A stretch of DNA of 64,000 nt from Sedimenticola thiotaurini. GTDB taxonomy: Bacteria > Pseudomonadota > Gammaproteobacteria > Chromatiales > Chromatiaceae. Location of the stretch: positions 1 through 64,000 of the forward strand of contig DRKP01000023.1 in assembly GCA_011051715.1 (NCBI GenBank), given 5' to 3'. Below, in pieces: positions 45,869-55,894 of this stretch (its first letter is position 1; each line of letters begins with the position of its first letter). Under the pieces are notes generated by a model. The model saw only the letters and a list, made by a program, of their open reading frames with translations. It was not told where the DNA came from and did no database searches. Made by a program: the position numbers and the translations under genes.

Positions 45869-47188
45869 TCAGGGCGCCACCAGCCACTTGTTGACCCGCA
45901 GCATGTCGTCCTCGCTGAGGGTACTCGCCGCCTGCTTCAGCAACAGGCCGTTGATGATGTAGTCGTAGCGGGCGGCCAGGTAGTTGCGGCGGGCGGCGAA
46001 CATGTTGCCCTGGACCGTCAGCACGTCCACCAGGGTACGGGTTCCCACCTCGTAGCCGGCCTGGGTCGATTCCAGGGCGCTCTGGGCGGAGACGGTGGTG
46101 GCCTTCAGCGCCTCCACCTGGCTGATGCTGGTGATGACACCGCGATAGGCGTTGCGCACCTGCTGGTTGATCGACCGGCGCAGGGAGTCCAGCGACTCCT
46201 TGGTGGCCTGGTAGTTGTACAGCGCCTGGCGCGTGCGGGAGGAGACGGCGCCACCCTGGTACAGGGGCAGGTTCAGCTGCAGCCCGATCACCCCGGTATT
46301 GCTGTCCCGTCCCAGCTCCGCACCGCTGGTGTCCAGGGAATAGGAACCGACCAGGTCCAGTTGCGGATAGTGGCCGGAACGCTGGATCTCCACCGTCTTG
46401 CGCTGGGCCTCGAGGGCGCTGCGGGCGGCCACGATGCTGTAGTTCTGCTCCAGCGCCACCTTGGCCCACTCGTCCAGGTCGGCCGGCTCCGGCTTGTTCA
46501 GGGGAATCTTCTCGGCCAGCTTGGACAGCTTGCCCGGGTGCGGACCGATGATCACGAACAGCGCCTCCCAGGCGTTGTTGACCTTGTTCTCGGTGGCGAT
46601 CACGTCCGCCCGGGAACCGTCGTACGCGGCCTGCGCCTCGTGCACGTCGGTGATCGCGATCAGGCCCACCTCGAAACGCTGTTTCGCCTGATCCAGCTGG
46701 CGCAGGTTGGCCTCCTTCTTCGCCTTCGCCACGGTCAGGTCGTCCTGCGCCGCCAGCACGTTGAAGTAGGCCTCGATGGTGCGCGCCATCAGGTCCTGCT
46801 TGGCCGCCGCATACTCGGCCTCGGCCTGGGCGATGACGCTGTCCGCCTGTTCCAGCTGCATCCAGTAGGCGCGGTTGTAGATCGGCTGCAGCAGGTTGAT
46901 GGAGAGATTGGAGGTGCTGAAGTTTTCCGAGCCCTCCTCGACGGGGAAGGGGGAATCGGTGATGTCACGGTAGTTCTGGTTCAGACGTCCGCTGATGCCG
47001 ACGTTGGGGAGCAGCAGTGCCTTGGCCTGGGGGCGGGTCTCGCGCACCGCATTCAGGTTCTCCTCCGCCTGCTTCAGCACCGGATCGCTCTCCAGCGCCA
47101 GCTGGTAGGCCTCCATGAGGTCGAGGGCCTGCGCACCGCCGGATACCACCAGGGCCAGAACGGCCAGCCAGAAACGGGGTCTGTTCAT
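45869..47188 (-). CDS. tolC: TolC family outer membrane efflux protein
   Basis: The 439-residue precursor starts at the ATG at 47188, preceded by GGAAGGGAA. The signal peptide ends near SGGAQA. The mature part begins [24 protein letters not shown] and shows the internal duplication and long amphipathic helices of TolC (for example [20 protein letters not shown] and the second-half [16 protein letters not shown]). It would form the outer-membrane tunnel for type I secretion or drug efflux. A possible partner is the ABC exporter encoded divergently 1 kb away, though that protein looks MsbA-like. Confidence 0.93.
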   Translation of the reverse strand: MNRPRFWLAVLALVVSGGAQALDLMEAYQLALESDPVLKQAEENLNAVRETRPQAKALLLPNVGISGRLNQNYRDITDSPFPVEEGSENFSTSNLSINLLQPIYNRAYWMQLEQADSVIAQAEAEYAAAKQDLMARTIEAYFNVLAAQDDLTVAKAKKEANLRQLDQAKQRFEVGLIAITDVHEAQAAYDGSRADVIATENKVNNAWEALFVIIGPHPGKLSKLAEKIPLNKPEPADLDEWAKVALEQNYSIVAARSALEAQRKTVEIQRSGHYPQLDLVGSYSLDTSGAELGRDSNTGVIGLQLNLPLYQGGAVSSRTRQALYNYQATKESLDSLRRSINQQVRNAYRGVITSISQVEALKATTVSAQSALESTQAGYEVGTRTLVDVLTVQGNMFAARRNYLAARYDYIINGLLLKQAASTLSEDDMLRVNKWLVAP

Positions 47189-47314
47189 TTCCCTTCCATC
47201 CTCTGTTGTCTCGTCTCTCGAGCAGCGAACGAAGCCGTGCCGGTGCAGGTCCCGATCGCCTCTGCGGCACCGGCCACCAGTGGCTGGCGGGCCGGGCCGT
47301 GCCAAGTATACCGG

Positions 47315-48154
47315 TTAATGTTTCTTTTTCCGAACCCCGGCCTGCTGCGGCATGGGGCCGGCCAGCAACTGGGGATCGACCCGCGCCTTTCTCAGGTTCA
47401 TGCGCCAGTCCAGGTGGGCGCCGGTGACTCGGCCGCTCCGCCCCACCTCCGCCACCACCTGGCCCCGCCGCACCCGTTGCCCCGGCTTCACCAGGGTCCG
47501 CTTGAGATGCAGAAACGAGGAGGACAGTCCGTGGCCATGATCGATGATCAGGGTGACGCCGGAATAGAACATGTCGGGGTGCACCAGGGTCACGATGCCG
47601 TCGGCCGGGGCCCGCACCGGGGTGCCGACCGGCCGCGCGATATCGACCCCGTAGTGGGGGCGGCGCGGCTTGCCGTTGAGAATCCGCTGGCTGCCATAGA
47701 CACCGGAGATGGGGCCCTCGACCGGCCAGATCCAGCCAGTGAGGAAGTCGGTGCGCGGATCGTCCCGCTGGCGTGCCTTGCGCACCAGCGCCGCCTCCCG
47801 GCGGATGCGTTCATAGTCGATCTTCTTCGGCGTCACCTTGCGCTTGGGCAGACCGTCGACCCGTTGGATGGCGTAGTTCCGCTTCCTCACCTCCAGTGTG
47901 CGACTCTCCCGTCCGCCATCGGGCCGGATCAGCTCGAGGCGACTGGTGGCAGGGTGGTCGCGACCGAAGCCGAGCAGGAACACCCCCTCCTCCGACACCC
48001 GGATCCGCTCGCCGTCGAACAACACCCGGGTCCCGGGTTCGACCCGGCCGGTGACCACCCCTCCCTGGACCAGCTCGCCCTCCAGCTCCAGGGCGCCGGC
48101 CCAGGCGGGCAGCACGGCCAGCAGCAACGCCAGCGATCGAATCCAATCCTTCAT
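47315..48154 (-). CDS. Secreted M23 (LytM-type) peptidase with an HLD zinc motif
   Basis: The protein has 279 residues from the ATG at 48154; the signal peptide ends near PAWAGA. A beta-rich N-terminal region (to about 100) precedes the M23 domain (about 155-265). The first zinc motif HYGVDIA (HxxxD) and SSSFLHL are present. The second motif, usually HxH in GPHLHW, reads GAHLDWRMNL, so Asp replaces a metal-ligating His; relatives with HLDW seem to exist, so it may be a subfamily rather than an inactive enzyme. It ends with a Lys-rich tail. It lies upstream of the tolC-like gene on the same strand and is probably a cell-wall endopeptidase or an amidase activator. Confidence 0.87.
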   Translation of the reverse strand: MKDWIRSLALLLAVLPAWAGALELEGELVQGGVVTGRVEPGTRVLFDGERIRVSEEGVFLLGFGRDHPATSRLELIRPDGGRESRTLEVRKRNYAIQRVDGLPKRKVTPKKIDYERIRREAALVRKARQRDDPRTDFLTGWIWPVEGPISGVYGSQRILNGKPRRPHYGVDIARPVGTPVRAPADGIVTLVHPDMFYSGVTLIIDHGHGLSSSFLHLKRTLVKPGQRVRRGQVVAEVGRSGRVTGAHLDWRMNLRKARVDPQLLAGPMPQQAGVRKKKH

Positions 48155-48226
48155 GGTACCGATTCCCCTCCCGAAAACCCTGTCGCCGCCGCGTATGACC
48201 GCCCGGTCAAACATGGGATAATCCCC

Positions 48227-48254
48227 CACCAGTCACCACTCACCAGTCACTGCG
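48227..48254 (+). repeat. Heptanucleotide repeats directly before the ABC exporter start
   Basis: CACCAGT, CACCACT, CACCAGT and CACTGCG are four consecutive 7-base units, and the ATG at 48255 follows without a gap. No Shine-Dalgarno sequence is present. The units match the tail of the array before the PaaK-like gene. Confidence 0.75.
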
Positions 48255-50072
48255 ATGAACCGGAGCACCGCCCCCGATCTCCCCCCTGCCAGCGACGAAT
48301 ACCGCTGGCGCGACGTGGTCGGGATGGTGCTGGCACATCGCAGCGAGCTGGTGAAGGCCAACCTGATCGCCATCCTGGGTGCCCTGATCAGCGTCCCCAT
48401 CCCGCTGCTGATCCCGCTGCTGGTGGACGAGGTGCTGCTGCACCAGCCGGCGCGGGCGGTGGCGACCATGAACCGCCTGTTCCCGGATGCCTGGCACGGC
48501 CCCATTCTCTACATCACGGTGATCCTGTTCCTCACCCTGGCCATGCGCCTGCTGGCGCTGGTGCTGGGGGTGTGGCAGACCCGCCAGTTCACCATCATAT
48601 CCAAGGACGTGATCTTCCGCATCCGCCGGCGCCTGCTGCAGCGCCTGGAGCGGGTGTCGATGGCAGAGTACGAGACCCTGGGCAGCGGCACCGTCGCCTC
48701 CCACCTGGTCACCGACCTGGATGCGGTGGACAGCTTCATCGGCGTCGCCACCAGCAAGTTCCTGGTGGCGGTGCTCAGCATCGTCGGCACCGCAGTGGTG
48801 CTGATCTGGATGAACTGGCAGCTGGCCCTGTTCATCCTGCTGCTGAACCCGGTGGTGATCTGGGTCACGGTCCAGTTCGGGCGCCGGGTGAAGGAGCTGA
48901 AGCGGCGCGAGAACAGTGCCTACCAGGCGTTCCAGGAGGCCCTCTCCGAGACCCTGGACGCGATCCAGCAGATCCGTGCCAGCAACCGGGAACATCACTA
49001 CATCGCCCGCATCATCCACAAGGCCGACCGCATCCGCCACCACTCCGCCTCCTTCACCTGGAAGGCGGACGGCGCCCAGCGCCTGTCGTTCACCATCTTC
49101 CTGTTCGGCTTCGACATCTTCCGCGCCCTGAGCATGGTGATGGTGCTTTACTCCGGCCTCAGCATCGGCCAGATGATGGCGGTGTTCGCCTACCTCTGGT
49201 TCATGATGAATCCGGTCCAGGAGGTGCTGGCGATCCAGTACGCCTACAACGGCGCCCGCGCCGCCATGGAGCGTATCAACCGGCTGATGCGGATCGGCCT
49301 GGAACCGGTCTACCCCCACGAGGTGAACCCGTTCGCGGGCAGGCGCACCGTCTCCCTCGGACTGGAGAAGGTCTGTTTCCGCTACGGCGACGGCCCGCTG
49401 GTGCTGGACGACGTCAGCCTGCTGGTGCAGGCGGGCGAGAAGGTGGCCATCGTCGGTGCCAGCGGCGGCGGCAAGACCACCCTGGTGCAGGTGATCCTCG
49501 GTCTCTATCCCCCGGTCTCGGGGCAGATCTACTTCGACGGTGTGCCGGTGACCCGTATCGGCATGGACGTGGTGCGGGACAACGTGGCCACGGTGCTGCA
49601 GCACCCGGCCCTGTTCAACGACAGCGTGCGCATGAACCTGACCCTGGGCCGGGAGATCCCGGAGGAGAGGCTGTGGCAGGCCCTGGCGATCGCCCAGCTG
49701 GACCAGGTCGTGCGCGGGCTGGAGCAGGGACTGGAGACCCTGGTGGGTCGTGACGGCATCCGCCTGTCCGGTGGCCAGCAGCAGCGGCTGGCGGTGGCGC
49801 GCATGGTGCTGGGGGATCCGAAGGTGGTGATCCTGGACGAGGCCACATCGGCCCTGGACGTCCACACCGAGGAGCGCCTGCACCGGGCGCTGCAGACCTT
49901 TCTCCAGGGTCGCACCACCCTGATCATCGCCCATCGCCTCAGCGCCGTGAAACAGGCCGACCGGGCCCTGGTGTTCGAGAGCGGCCGTATCGTCGAGGAG
50001 GGCAGCCACGACGAACTGATCCGCGGCGACGGTCTCTACGCCTCCCTCTACGGGCGCCAGCTGGAGTGCTGA
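48255..50072 (+). CDS. ABC exporter with fused membrane and ATPase domains (MsbA-like)
   Basis: The 605-residue protein is a half-transporter that would dimerise. The transmembrane domain (about 30-325) has six helices and the coupling region RRENSAYQAFQEALSETLDAIQQIRA. The ATPase has Walker A GASGGGKTT, the signature LSGGQQQRLAVARM and Walker B VVILDEATSALD with a following H-loop (AHRLS). MsbA-like exporters move lipids, drugs or peptides; no substrate can be assigned. It is transcribed away from the M23-tolC run. The start codon is preceded only by heptamer repeats. Confidence 0.9.
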   Translation: MNRSTAPDLPPASDEYRWRDVVGMVLAHRSELVKANLIAILGALISVPIPLLIPLLVDEVLLHQPARAVATMNRLFPDAWHGPILYITVILFLTLAMRLLALVLGVWQTRQFTIISKDVIFRIRRRLLQRLERVSMAEYETLGSGTVASHLVTDLDAVDSFIGVATSKFLVAVLSIVGTAVVLIWMNWQLALFILLLNPVVIWVTVQFGRRVKELKRRENSAYQAFQEALSETLDAIQQIRASNREHHYIARIIHKADRIRHHSASFTWKADGAQRLSFTIFLFGFDIFRALSMVMVLYSGLSIGQMMAVFAYLWFMMNPVQEVLAIQYAYNGARAAMERINRLMRIGLEPVYPHEVNPFAGRRTVSLGLEKVCFRYGDGPLVLDDVSLLVQAGEKVAIVGASGGGKTTLVQVILGLYPPVSGQIYFDGVPVTRIGMDVVRDNVATVLQHPALFNDSVRMNLTLGREIPEERLWQALAIAQLDQVVRGLEQGLETLVGRDGIRLSGGQQQRLAVARMVLGDPKVVILDEATSALDVHTEERLHRALQTFLQGRTTLIIAHRLSAVKQADRALVFESGRIVEEGSHDELIRGDGLYASLYGRQLEC

Positions 50073-50127
50073 GCGGTGCCCGGGGACCGGCCCGGAACCC
50101 AACGGCGCCGCCACGGCCGGGCGGCCG

Positions 50128-51939
50128 TCAGTCACGCTGGGCGAGGACCGGCGGCAATGTGATCTTGGCGATGCGTTTGGCCAGGGTGTAGATGCGTCGC
50201 ATCTGGTCGACGAACGACATCTCCAGCCGCGACCGTTCCAGGTAGTCGTGATCGTCCGGGGTGAGGCGCTGGGCCTTGCGTGACAGCAGCTGCTCGGACA
50301 GATCCCTGACCCGGTCCTTCAGCATCATCACCGATTCGGCGGCGCGCTGGTCGTTGTCCCGGATCGCCTGTACCGCCAGCTCCACGGCGCCGGCCACGGC
50401 CTGGTAGAGCCCCAGCAGCAGCTCCTGGGTCCTGCCCCCGGACGACGCGCCCAGATCGGCGGACTTGTGGCCCAGGGAGACCAGATCGGTCTCGATGACG
50501 TCCGCCAGGTTCTCGATATTGTCCGTCGCCATCATCAGGCCCTGGAAGGCGAGGCTCTCCTCTTCCGTCAGTGGCTGCTGGCGGATCTTCGCCAGGTAGT
50601 TGAGGATCGCCACCTCCAGGATGTCCACCTCGTCGTCGCGGCGCTCGATATCGGCCAGGCCCTGCCGGTCCCGTTCCAGGATCGCCGGCCGGATATCCTG
50701 CAGCATGCCGAGCGTGATGCCACCGACCCGGCCCAGTTCCAGACGCACCTGCTGCAGCGCCATGGACGGTACCGCCAGGGCGGAATCGTCCAGGAACCGC
50801 GGCTCGATGATGACCCCCTCCCGGGGGGCGCGTTCGGGCACCAGCCGCTCCGCCAGGCGGGCGAACCAGCCGGTGAAGCCGATGAACAGCAGGGTATTGA
50901 TGACGTTGAAGAAGGTATTGGCGTTGGCGATCTGGCGCGGCACCTCCGATGCCGCCCGGGCCGCCCCCTCGAGCTCCGGGCTGGAGGGCGAGATCCAGAC
51001 GGCGATCTCGACCAGCAGCCAGATCAGGGGCAGCCACACCAGTACGCCCAGCACGTTGAAGGCGACATGTACCACCGATGCCCGTACCGCCTCGGTCGAC
51101 TTGGCGCTGAGGAAGCCCATCAGGGCGGTGGTCACGGCAGTGCCGATATTGGCGCCGAGCGCCAGGGCAATGCCGGCGGGAAGCGCCAGCAGCCCCTCGC
51201 TGGCCATGGCGATGGCGATCCCCACCGTGGCGGCAGAGGATTGCACGATGGCGGTGAACAGCGCCCCCGCCAGGATGCCGGCCGCCGGCCGTTCCAGGTT
51301 CTTCAGCACCTCGAGAAAGGGCCCGTAGCTGCGCAGCGGGGTCATGGCTTCGCTCATCAGCCCCATGCCGTAGAACACCAGGCCGATGCCCATGATCATC
51401 ATGCCGTAATACTTGATCCGGTCGCTCTTGGCGCTGAACAGCATGAAGAAACCGATGGCGACCGGCCCCAGGGAGTAGGCCGCCAGGTCGAAGGCCAGCA
51501 GCTGGGCGGTGACGGTACTGCCGATATTGGCGCCCATGATCACCCCCACCGACTGGGCCAGGGTCATCATGCCACCGCTGATGAAGCCGACCACCAGCAG
51601 GGTGGTCACGGTCGACGAGTTGAGGATGCCGGTGACGAAGGCGCCGGTGAGCGCCCCCATGAAGCGGTTGGTGGTGAGTCGCTCCAGCACCAGGGTCAGG
51701 GCCTGTCCCGCCGCCTTCTTCATCCCCTCCGACAGCAACTGCAGCCCGCCCAGGAACAGGGCCAGCCCGCCGAACAGGCCGAGCCCGAGCTGCAGCCAGT
51801 CGGGGGAGCCGGCCGGATCCTGCAGCACCGTCGCCTGCGCGCCTGGCCCGTGCATCAGCAGGGCGATGCCCGGGAACATCATGAAAGCGACCGGATTCGA
51901 CGCTACGAGCCATCTCCGCATGTGCCCTGAAATGCCCAT
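50128..51939 (-). CDS. Na/Pi cotransporter family protein with PhoU-like domain
   Basis: The protein has 603 residues from the ATG at 51939, which has GAGGAGAA upstream. It has two inverted repeats of the Na/Pi cotransporter II family, each with a Ser-rich core (GILNSSTVTTLLVVG and AIVQSSAATVGIAIA). About nine membrane helices span residues 35-370. The C-terminal 160 residues are helical and PhoU-like, as in YjbB-type exporters. It is probably a phosphate transporter; direction and ion are not clear. Confidence 0.9.
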   Translation of the reverse strand: MGISGHMRRWLVASNPVAFMMFPGIALLMHGPGAQATVLQDPAGSPDWLQLGLGLFGGLALFLGGLQLLSEGMKKAAGQALTLVLERLTTNRFMGALTGAFVTGILNSSTVTTLLVVGFISGGMMTLAQSVGVIMGANIGSTVTAQLLAFDLAAYSLGPVAIGFFMLFSAKSDRIKYYGMMIMGIGLVFYGMGLMSEAMTPLRSYGPFLEVLKNLERPAAGILAGALFTAIVQSSAATVGIAIAMASEGLLALPAGIALALGANIGTAVTTALMGFLSAKSTEAVRASVVHVAFNVLGVLVWLPLIWLLVEIAVWISPSSPELEGAARAASEVPRQIANANTFFNVINTLLFIGFTGWFARLAERLVPERAPREGVIIEPRFLDDSALAVPSMALQQVRLELGRVGGITLGMLQDIRPAILERDRQGLADIERRDDEVDILEVAILNYLAKIRQQPLTEEESLAFQGLMMATDNIENLADVIETDLVSLGHKSADLGASSGGRTQELLLGLYQAVAGAVELAVQAIRDNDQRAAESVMMLKDRVRDLSEQLLSRKAQRLTPDDHDYLERSRLEMSFVDQMRRIYTLAKRIAKITLPPVLAQRD

Positions 51940-52125
51940 CGATTCTCCTCGGTTGGCGTTGTTCCGTGGCCCGCGGCAGGCGAAACCGGCGATCCGCCGG
52001 GGCGCCGTCCGCCGGTGATCGGGAATTCGTGTTTCCCGAAAGCCCCCCGGGGAGTGCCTGGGTTCGTCCCCTGTTGCCACTGAGGTGACGGCAGGAGTTC
52101 CGGAGATACGGTCCGCCTGGATTCC

Positions 52126-52229
52126 GGCCTGCACCGGAATGACGGGCATACGTCGGAACGATGGGCCTGCGCCGGGACAACGGGCATGCGCCGGATCGGG
52201 GAGCCTGCGCCGGGACGACGGATCGTTCA
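52126..52229. repeat. Three tandem 38-bp repeats of the GC-rich palindromic type
   Basis: Units begin with GGCCTGC or AGCCTGC at 52126, 52164 and 52202, giving a constant 38-bp period; the third is truncated. Each contains a CCGG-rich half-palindrome related to the 'GTCATTCCGGC' family (see 39689-39755). The array lies between the 3' end of arsP and the 5' end of the Na/Pi gene, both on the minus strand. Confidence 0.75.
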
Positions 52230-52237
52230 GTGATGCT

Positions 52238-53290
52238 TCAGAAGAGCCATTCTGCCAGATATCCGGTGGTGATGGCGATGCCGAATACCGAGAACAGAAA
52301 GACGACGAGGATCGGCCAGCGAAACATGCGCTTCAGCATCACCACCTCGGGCAGGGAGGCGCCGGCCCCCCCGATCACCAGGGCGATCACCGCGCCGATC
52401 CCCATCCCCTTGGCAGTCAGGGTCAGGGCGATGGGAATCATGGTGGAACCACGCACGTAGAGGGGCACGCCGATCAGGGCCGCCACCGGAATCGCCAGCA
52501 GATTGTCCGGCCCGGCATAGCGGACCAGCAGCTCGTCGGGAACGAAGCCGTGGGCAACGGCGCCGATACCGACGCCGATGGCGATATGGGGCAGGAACGA
52601 GCGAAACTGCCCCACCGCCTCGCGGAACAGGTGTGCCGCCCTCCCCGTCCGCCGACCTCCGGTTACCGGCACTCCCATCGCCGGTGCGGTGGTGGGGAGG
52701 CCGACCGCCACCGGTTCCGGGTTCGCCGTGCAGCAGGCCTGCACCGCTGCCGCTTGCGGCGCACAGCAGGCAGCCTCGTCGACCCCCTTCCCGTCGATCG
52801 TCAGTGGCACCGGCACCGCGGCAGCCGTGCGGTGGTCGAACAGCCCCTGCTCGAGAAAGCGCTCGAAGCCGGCCCGGTCCATCGACCAGGCGACCAGGAT
52901 CGCCGCCCCGATCGCCATGGCAGCGTAGAGCAGGGTCAGTTCCAGGCCGAAGGTGACCCAGAACAGGGCAATGATGATGGGGTTCACCAGCGGCGAGGTG
53001 AACAGCAGGGTCATGGTCGGGCCGAACCCGGCACCGCTCTTCAACAGTCCCATGGTCAGGGGCACGGTGGAACAGCTGCAGAATGGAGTGACGGAACCGA
53101 TCAGGGCGCCGATCAGATAGCCATGGCCATGCCGGGCGGAGAGCCACCTGCGGGTCTTCTCCTCCGGCAGCCACTCGTTCAGCACTCCGACCAGGAAGCT
53201 GATCAGCACGAACAGGACCGCCAGCTCGGCGAACAGCTGCAGTCCGAACAGGAGGGTATCGGAGAGGCGCGCAAGAAATTCATTCATCAT
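52238..53290 (-). CDS. arsP: ArsP-type permease (organoarsenical/metalloid efflux)
   Basis: The 350-residue membrane protein has eight or so helices and the hallmark TPFCSCSTVP in helix 2 or its loop, plus SPLVNPIIIAL. A central loop of about 80 residues carries two Cys pairs (ACCAP and ACCTA), absent in many relatives, which could bind thiophilic metalloids. ArsP members export trivalent organoarsenicals; others in the DUF318 family are uncharacterised. The ArsR-type gene 50 bp upstream supports an arsenic role. Confidence 0.85.
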   Translation of the reverse strand: MMNEFLARLSDTLLFGLQLFAELAVLFVLISFLVGVLNEWLPEEKTRRWLSARHGHGYLIGALIGSVTPFCSCSTVPLTMGLLKSGAGFGPTMTLLFTSPLVNPIIIALFWVTFGLELTLLYAAMAIGAAILVAWSMDRAGFERFLEQGLFDHRTAAAVPVPLTIDGKGVDEAACCAPQAAAVQACCTANPEPVAVGLPTTAPAMGVPVTGGRRTGRAAHLFREAVGQFRSFLPHIAIGVGIGAVAHGFVPDELLVRYAGPDNLLAIPVAALIGVPLYVRGSTMIPIALTLTAKGMGIGAVIALVIGGAGASLPEVVMLKRMFRWPILVVFLFSVFGIAITTGYLAEWLF

Positions 53291-53340
53291 GTCATTTTAT
53301 TCCATTGTTCCGGAAATCATGAAATATCATGGCCAGGAAA

Positions 53341-53637
53341 TCAGCCGCTGCAGCTGCCGGCGCAGCACTCCCGGGTGAGGTAGTCGACCACCTGGTCCAG
53401 GGCGGGATACACCGGAATACAATAGAGAGTGCGACCATCGCGGCGCTGCTGCACCAGCCCCACCGACACCAGCCGGGACAGGTGATGGGAGAGAGTGGAG
53501 GCGGGAATGCCCAGGGTCTTCTGCAACTCCCCCACCGGACAGCCGTCCGGGCCGCAGCGGACCAGATGGCGGAAGATGGCCAGGCGGGTGACATGACCCA
53601 GTTCGGCGAGCCGGTTGGCGATGGTTTCGGATTCCAT
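53341..53637 (-). CDS. arsR: ArsR family metalloregulator
   Basis: The 98-residue winged-helix repressor has the recognition helix at PASTLSHHLSRLVSVGLV. The C-terminal ECCAGSCSG provides three vicinal Cys, the typical As(III)/Sb(III)-binding end of one ArsR type; two further Cys occur in RCGPDGCPVG. It is encoded directly upstream of the permease on the same strand, and an AT-rich palindrome precedes it, fitting autorepression released by arsenicals. Confidence 0.9.
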   Translation of the reverse strand: MESETIANRLAELGHVTRLAIFRHLVRCGPDGCPVGELQKTLGIPASTLSHHLSRLVSVGLVQQRRDGRTLYCIPVYPALDQVVDYLTRECCAGSCSG

Positions 53638-53663
53638 GGGTGCATTCTATGGGCGGATGCGCA

Positions 53664-53686
53664 TATTTTCAAGTTTCTAGAAATAT
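53664..53686. promoter_or_regulatory. Candidate ArsR operator
   Basis: An AT-rich segment contains the palindrome TTTCTAGAAA (53674-53683) and outer ATATTT/AAATAT arms, about 30 bases before the arsR start. Interrupted AT-rich palindromes of this kind are usual ArsR sites. Confidence 0.5.
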
Positions 53687-53727
53687 AGTCACTTGTGGAG
53701 AATCCCCCCTGCCGGAGGAGAGGCGAC

Positions 53728-53754
53728 GAAAAAAGGGGCCGAAGCCCCTTTTTC
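53728..53754 (-). terminator. Intrinsic terminator downstream of pnp
   Basis: AAAAAGGGGC-CGAA-GCCCCTTTTT forms a 10-bp stem with a tetraloop. On the minus strand it reads GGGGC-TTCG-GCCCC followed by six T. It lies 20 bases after the pnp stop and ends the translation/RNA operon; it is symmetrical enough to work in both directions. Confidence 0.9.
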
Positions 53755-53773
53755 CACGCCGGTTGCGGATGGC

Positions 53774-55864
53774 TCAGTCCTGCCCCACCGCCTTCATGCT
53801 CAGGCGGATGCGGCCCTGCTTGTCCACCTCCAGCACCTTCACCTTGATCACGTCGCCCTCGGAGAGCTTGTCGCTCACCTTCTCGACCCGCTCGTCGCTG
53901 ATCTGGGAGATGTGGACCAGGCCGTCGCGTCCCGGCAGGATGGTGACGAAGGCACCGAAGTCCATCAGCCGGGCCACCTTGCCCTCGTAGACCTTCCCCA
54001 CCTCGACATCGGCGGTGATCATCTCGATGCGCTTGCGCGCCGCCTCGCCGGCGGCCTTGTCCACCGAGAAGATCTTGATCATGCCGTCGTCGCTGACGTC
54101 GACGGTGGCGCCGGTCTCCTCGGTGATGGAGCGGATGGTGGTGCCGCCCTTGCCGATCACGTCGCGGATCTTCTCCGGGTCGATCTTGAACGAGATGATG
54201 CGCGGGGCATGCTCGGACATCTCGGCACGCGGAGCGGAGATCGCCTTGTTCATCTCGCCCAGGATGTGCAGCCGCCCGGCGCGGGCCTGGTCCAGGGCGA
54301 TCTCCATAATCTCCCGGGTGATGCCATCGATCTTGATGTCCATCTGCAGGGCATTGATGCCGTTCTCGGTGCCGGCCACCTTGAAGTCCATGTCGCCCAG
54401 GTGGTCCTCGTCGCCGAGGATGTCGGTGAGCACGGCGAAGTCGTCGCCCTCCTTGATCAGCCCCATGGCCACACCCGCCACCGGCGCCTTGATCGGCACA
54501 CCCGCGTCCATCAGTGACAGGCTGGTGCCACACACCGAGGCCATGGAGGAGGAACCGTTGGACTCGGTGATCTCGGAGACCACGCGGATCGAATAGGGGA
54601 ACTCGTCCATGCTCGGCATCACCGCCAGCACGCCGCGCTTGGCCAGCCGGCCGTGGCCGATCTCACGCCGCTTGGGACTGCCCACCCGACCGGTCTCGCC
54701 GACGCAGAAGGGAGGAAAGTTGTAGTGCAGCATGAACGGCTCGCGGTAGGAGCCGTGCAGGGCGTCGATGATCTGGGCATCGCGCTCGGTGCCCAGGGTG
54801 GTCATCACCAGGGCCTGGGTCTCGCCCCGGGTGAACAGGGCGGAGCCGTGGGTGCGGGGCAGCACGCCGGTACGGATGCTGATCGGACGCACGGTGCGGG
54901 TGTCGCGGCCGTCGATGCGCGGTTCGCCGGCCAGGATGCGGCTGCGCACCGTCTTCTTCTTCAGCTTGTCCAGCGCGCCCTTGATCTCTCCCTCGCTCCA
55001 CTTCGGCTCGTCACCGGCGGTCAGCTGCGCCACCGTCTCGGCGACGATCTGGTCCAGCCGGCCATAGCGCTCCATCTTGTCGGAGATGGTGTAGGCGTCA
55101 CGAACCGCATCGCCGGCCGCCTCGGCCACCGCCGCCGCCAGCTCCTCGTCCTCCTGCGGCACCTGGAACGGGATCACCGGCTTGCCCACCTCCGCGGCCA
55201 GCTCCTTGATCGCCTGGATCGCCACCTGCATCTGTTCATGGCCGAACAGCACGGCGCCCAGCATCACCTCTTCCGACAGCTGGTCGGCCTCGGACTCCAC
55301 CATCAGCACCGCGTTCTCGGTTCCCGCCACCACCAGGTCCAGATCACTCTCCTCGCTCAGGCCGGTGATGGCCTGATTGAGCAGGTACTCACCGTCCTTG
55401 TAGCCCACCCGGGCGGCGCCGATGGGCCCCTGGAACGGCAGGCCGGAGATGGAGAGGGCGGCGGAGGTGCCGATCAGGGCCGGGATCTCCGGATCCACCG
55501 CCGGGTTCAGCGACATCACGGTACAGATGATCTGGGTCTCGTGGGTGTAGCCCTTGGGGAACAGCGGCCGCACCGGCCGGTCGATCAGGCGGCTGGTGAG
55601 GATCTCCTTCTCCGCCGGCCGCCCCTCGCGGCGAAAAAAACCGCCGGGGATCTTGCCGGCGGCATAGGTCTTCTCCTGGTAGTCCACGGTGAGGGGAAAG
55701 AAGTCCCTCCCCTCCATGGGCTCCTTGGCGCCGACCACGGTGCACTGCACCACGGTACCCTCCATGTCGATCATGATCGCGCCGTCGGCCTGACGGGCGA
55801 TCTCGCCGGTCTCGAGTGTGACTGTGTGATCGCCAAATTGAAACTTTTTAATGATACGGGTCAC
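53774..55864 (-). CDS. pnp: Polyribonucleotide nucleotidyltransferase
   Basis: The 696-residue phosphorolytic 3'-5' exoribonuclease of the degradosome is complete. Two RNase PH domains (about 10-215 and 310-520, with [26 protein letters not shown] opening the second) flank the all-helical linker. The KH domain has [18 protein letters not shown] at about 565, and the S1 domain [21 protein letters not shown] at about 625. It follows rpsO by 30 bp, the standard arrangement in which RNase III processing and PNPase autoregulation act between the genes. Confidence 0.97.
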   Translation of the reverse strand: MTRIIKKFQFGDHTVTLETGEIARQADGAIMIDMEGTVVQCTVVGAKEPMEGRDFFPLTVDYQEKTYAAGKIPGGFFRREGRPAEKEILTSRLIDRPVRPLFPKGYTHETQIICTVMSLNPAVDPEIPALIGTSAALSISGLPFQGPIGAARVGYKDGEYLLNQAITGLSEESDLDLVVAGTENAVLMVESEADQLSEEVMLGAVLFGHEQMQVAIQAIKELAAEVGKPVIPFQVPQEDEELAAAVAEAAGDAVRDAYTISDKMERYGRLDQIVAETVAQLTAGDEPKWSEGEIKGALDKLKKKTVRSRILAGEPRIDGRDTRTVRPISIRTGVLPRTHGSALFTRGETQALVMTTLGTERDAQIIDALHGSYREPFMLHYNFPPFCVGETGRVGSPKRREIGHGRLAKRGVLAVMPSMDEFPYSIRVVSEITESNGSSSMASVCGTSLSLMDAGVPIKAPVAGVAMGLIKEGDDFAVLTDILGDEDHLGDMDFKVAGTENGINALQMDIKIDGITREIMEIALDQARAGRLHILGEMNKAISAPRAEMSEHAPRIISFKIDPEKIRDVIGKGGTTIRSITEETGATVDVSDDGMIKIFSVDKAAGEAARKRIEMITADVEVGKVYEGKVARLMDFGAFVTILPGRDGLVHISQISDERVEKVSDKLSEGDVIKVKVLEVDKQGRIRLSMKAVGQD

Positions 55865-55894
55865 GATAGTGTCCTCTGAAGGCGAAAAGAACCG

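Noticed and set aside
45698-49753. A 1,351-codon open frame on the plus strand
   Set aside because: It lies mainly antisense to aroC, tolC and the M23 gene and in another frame of the ABC exporter. The translation is low-complexity, and it is a by-product of high GC content.
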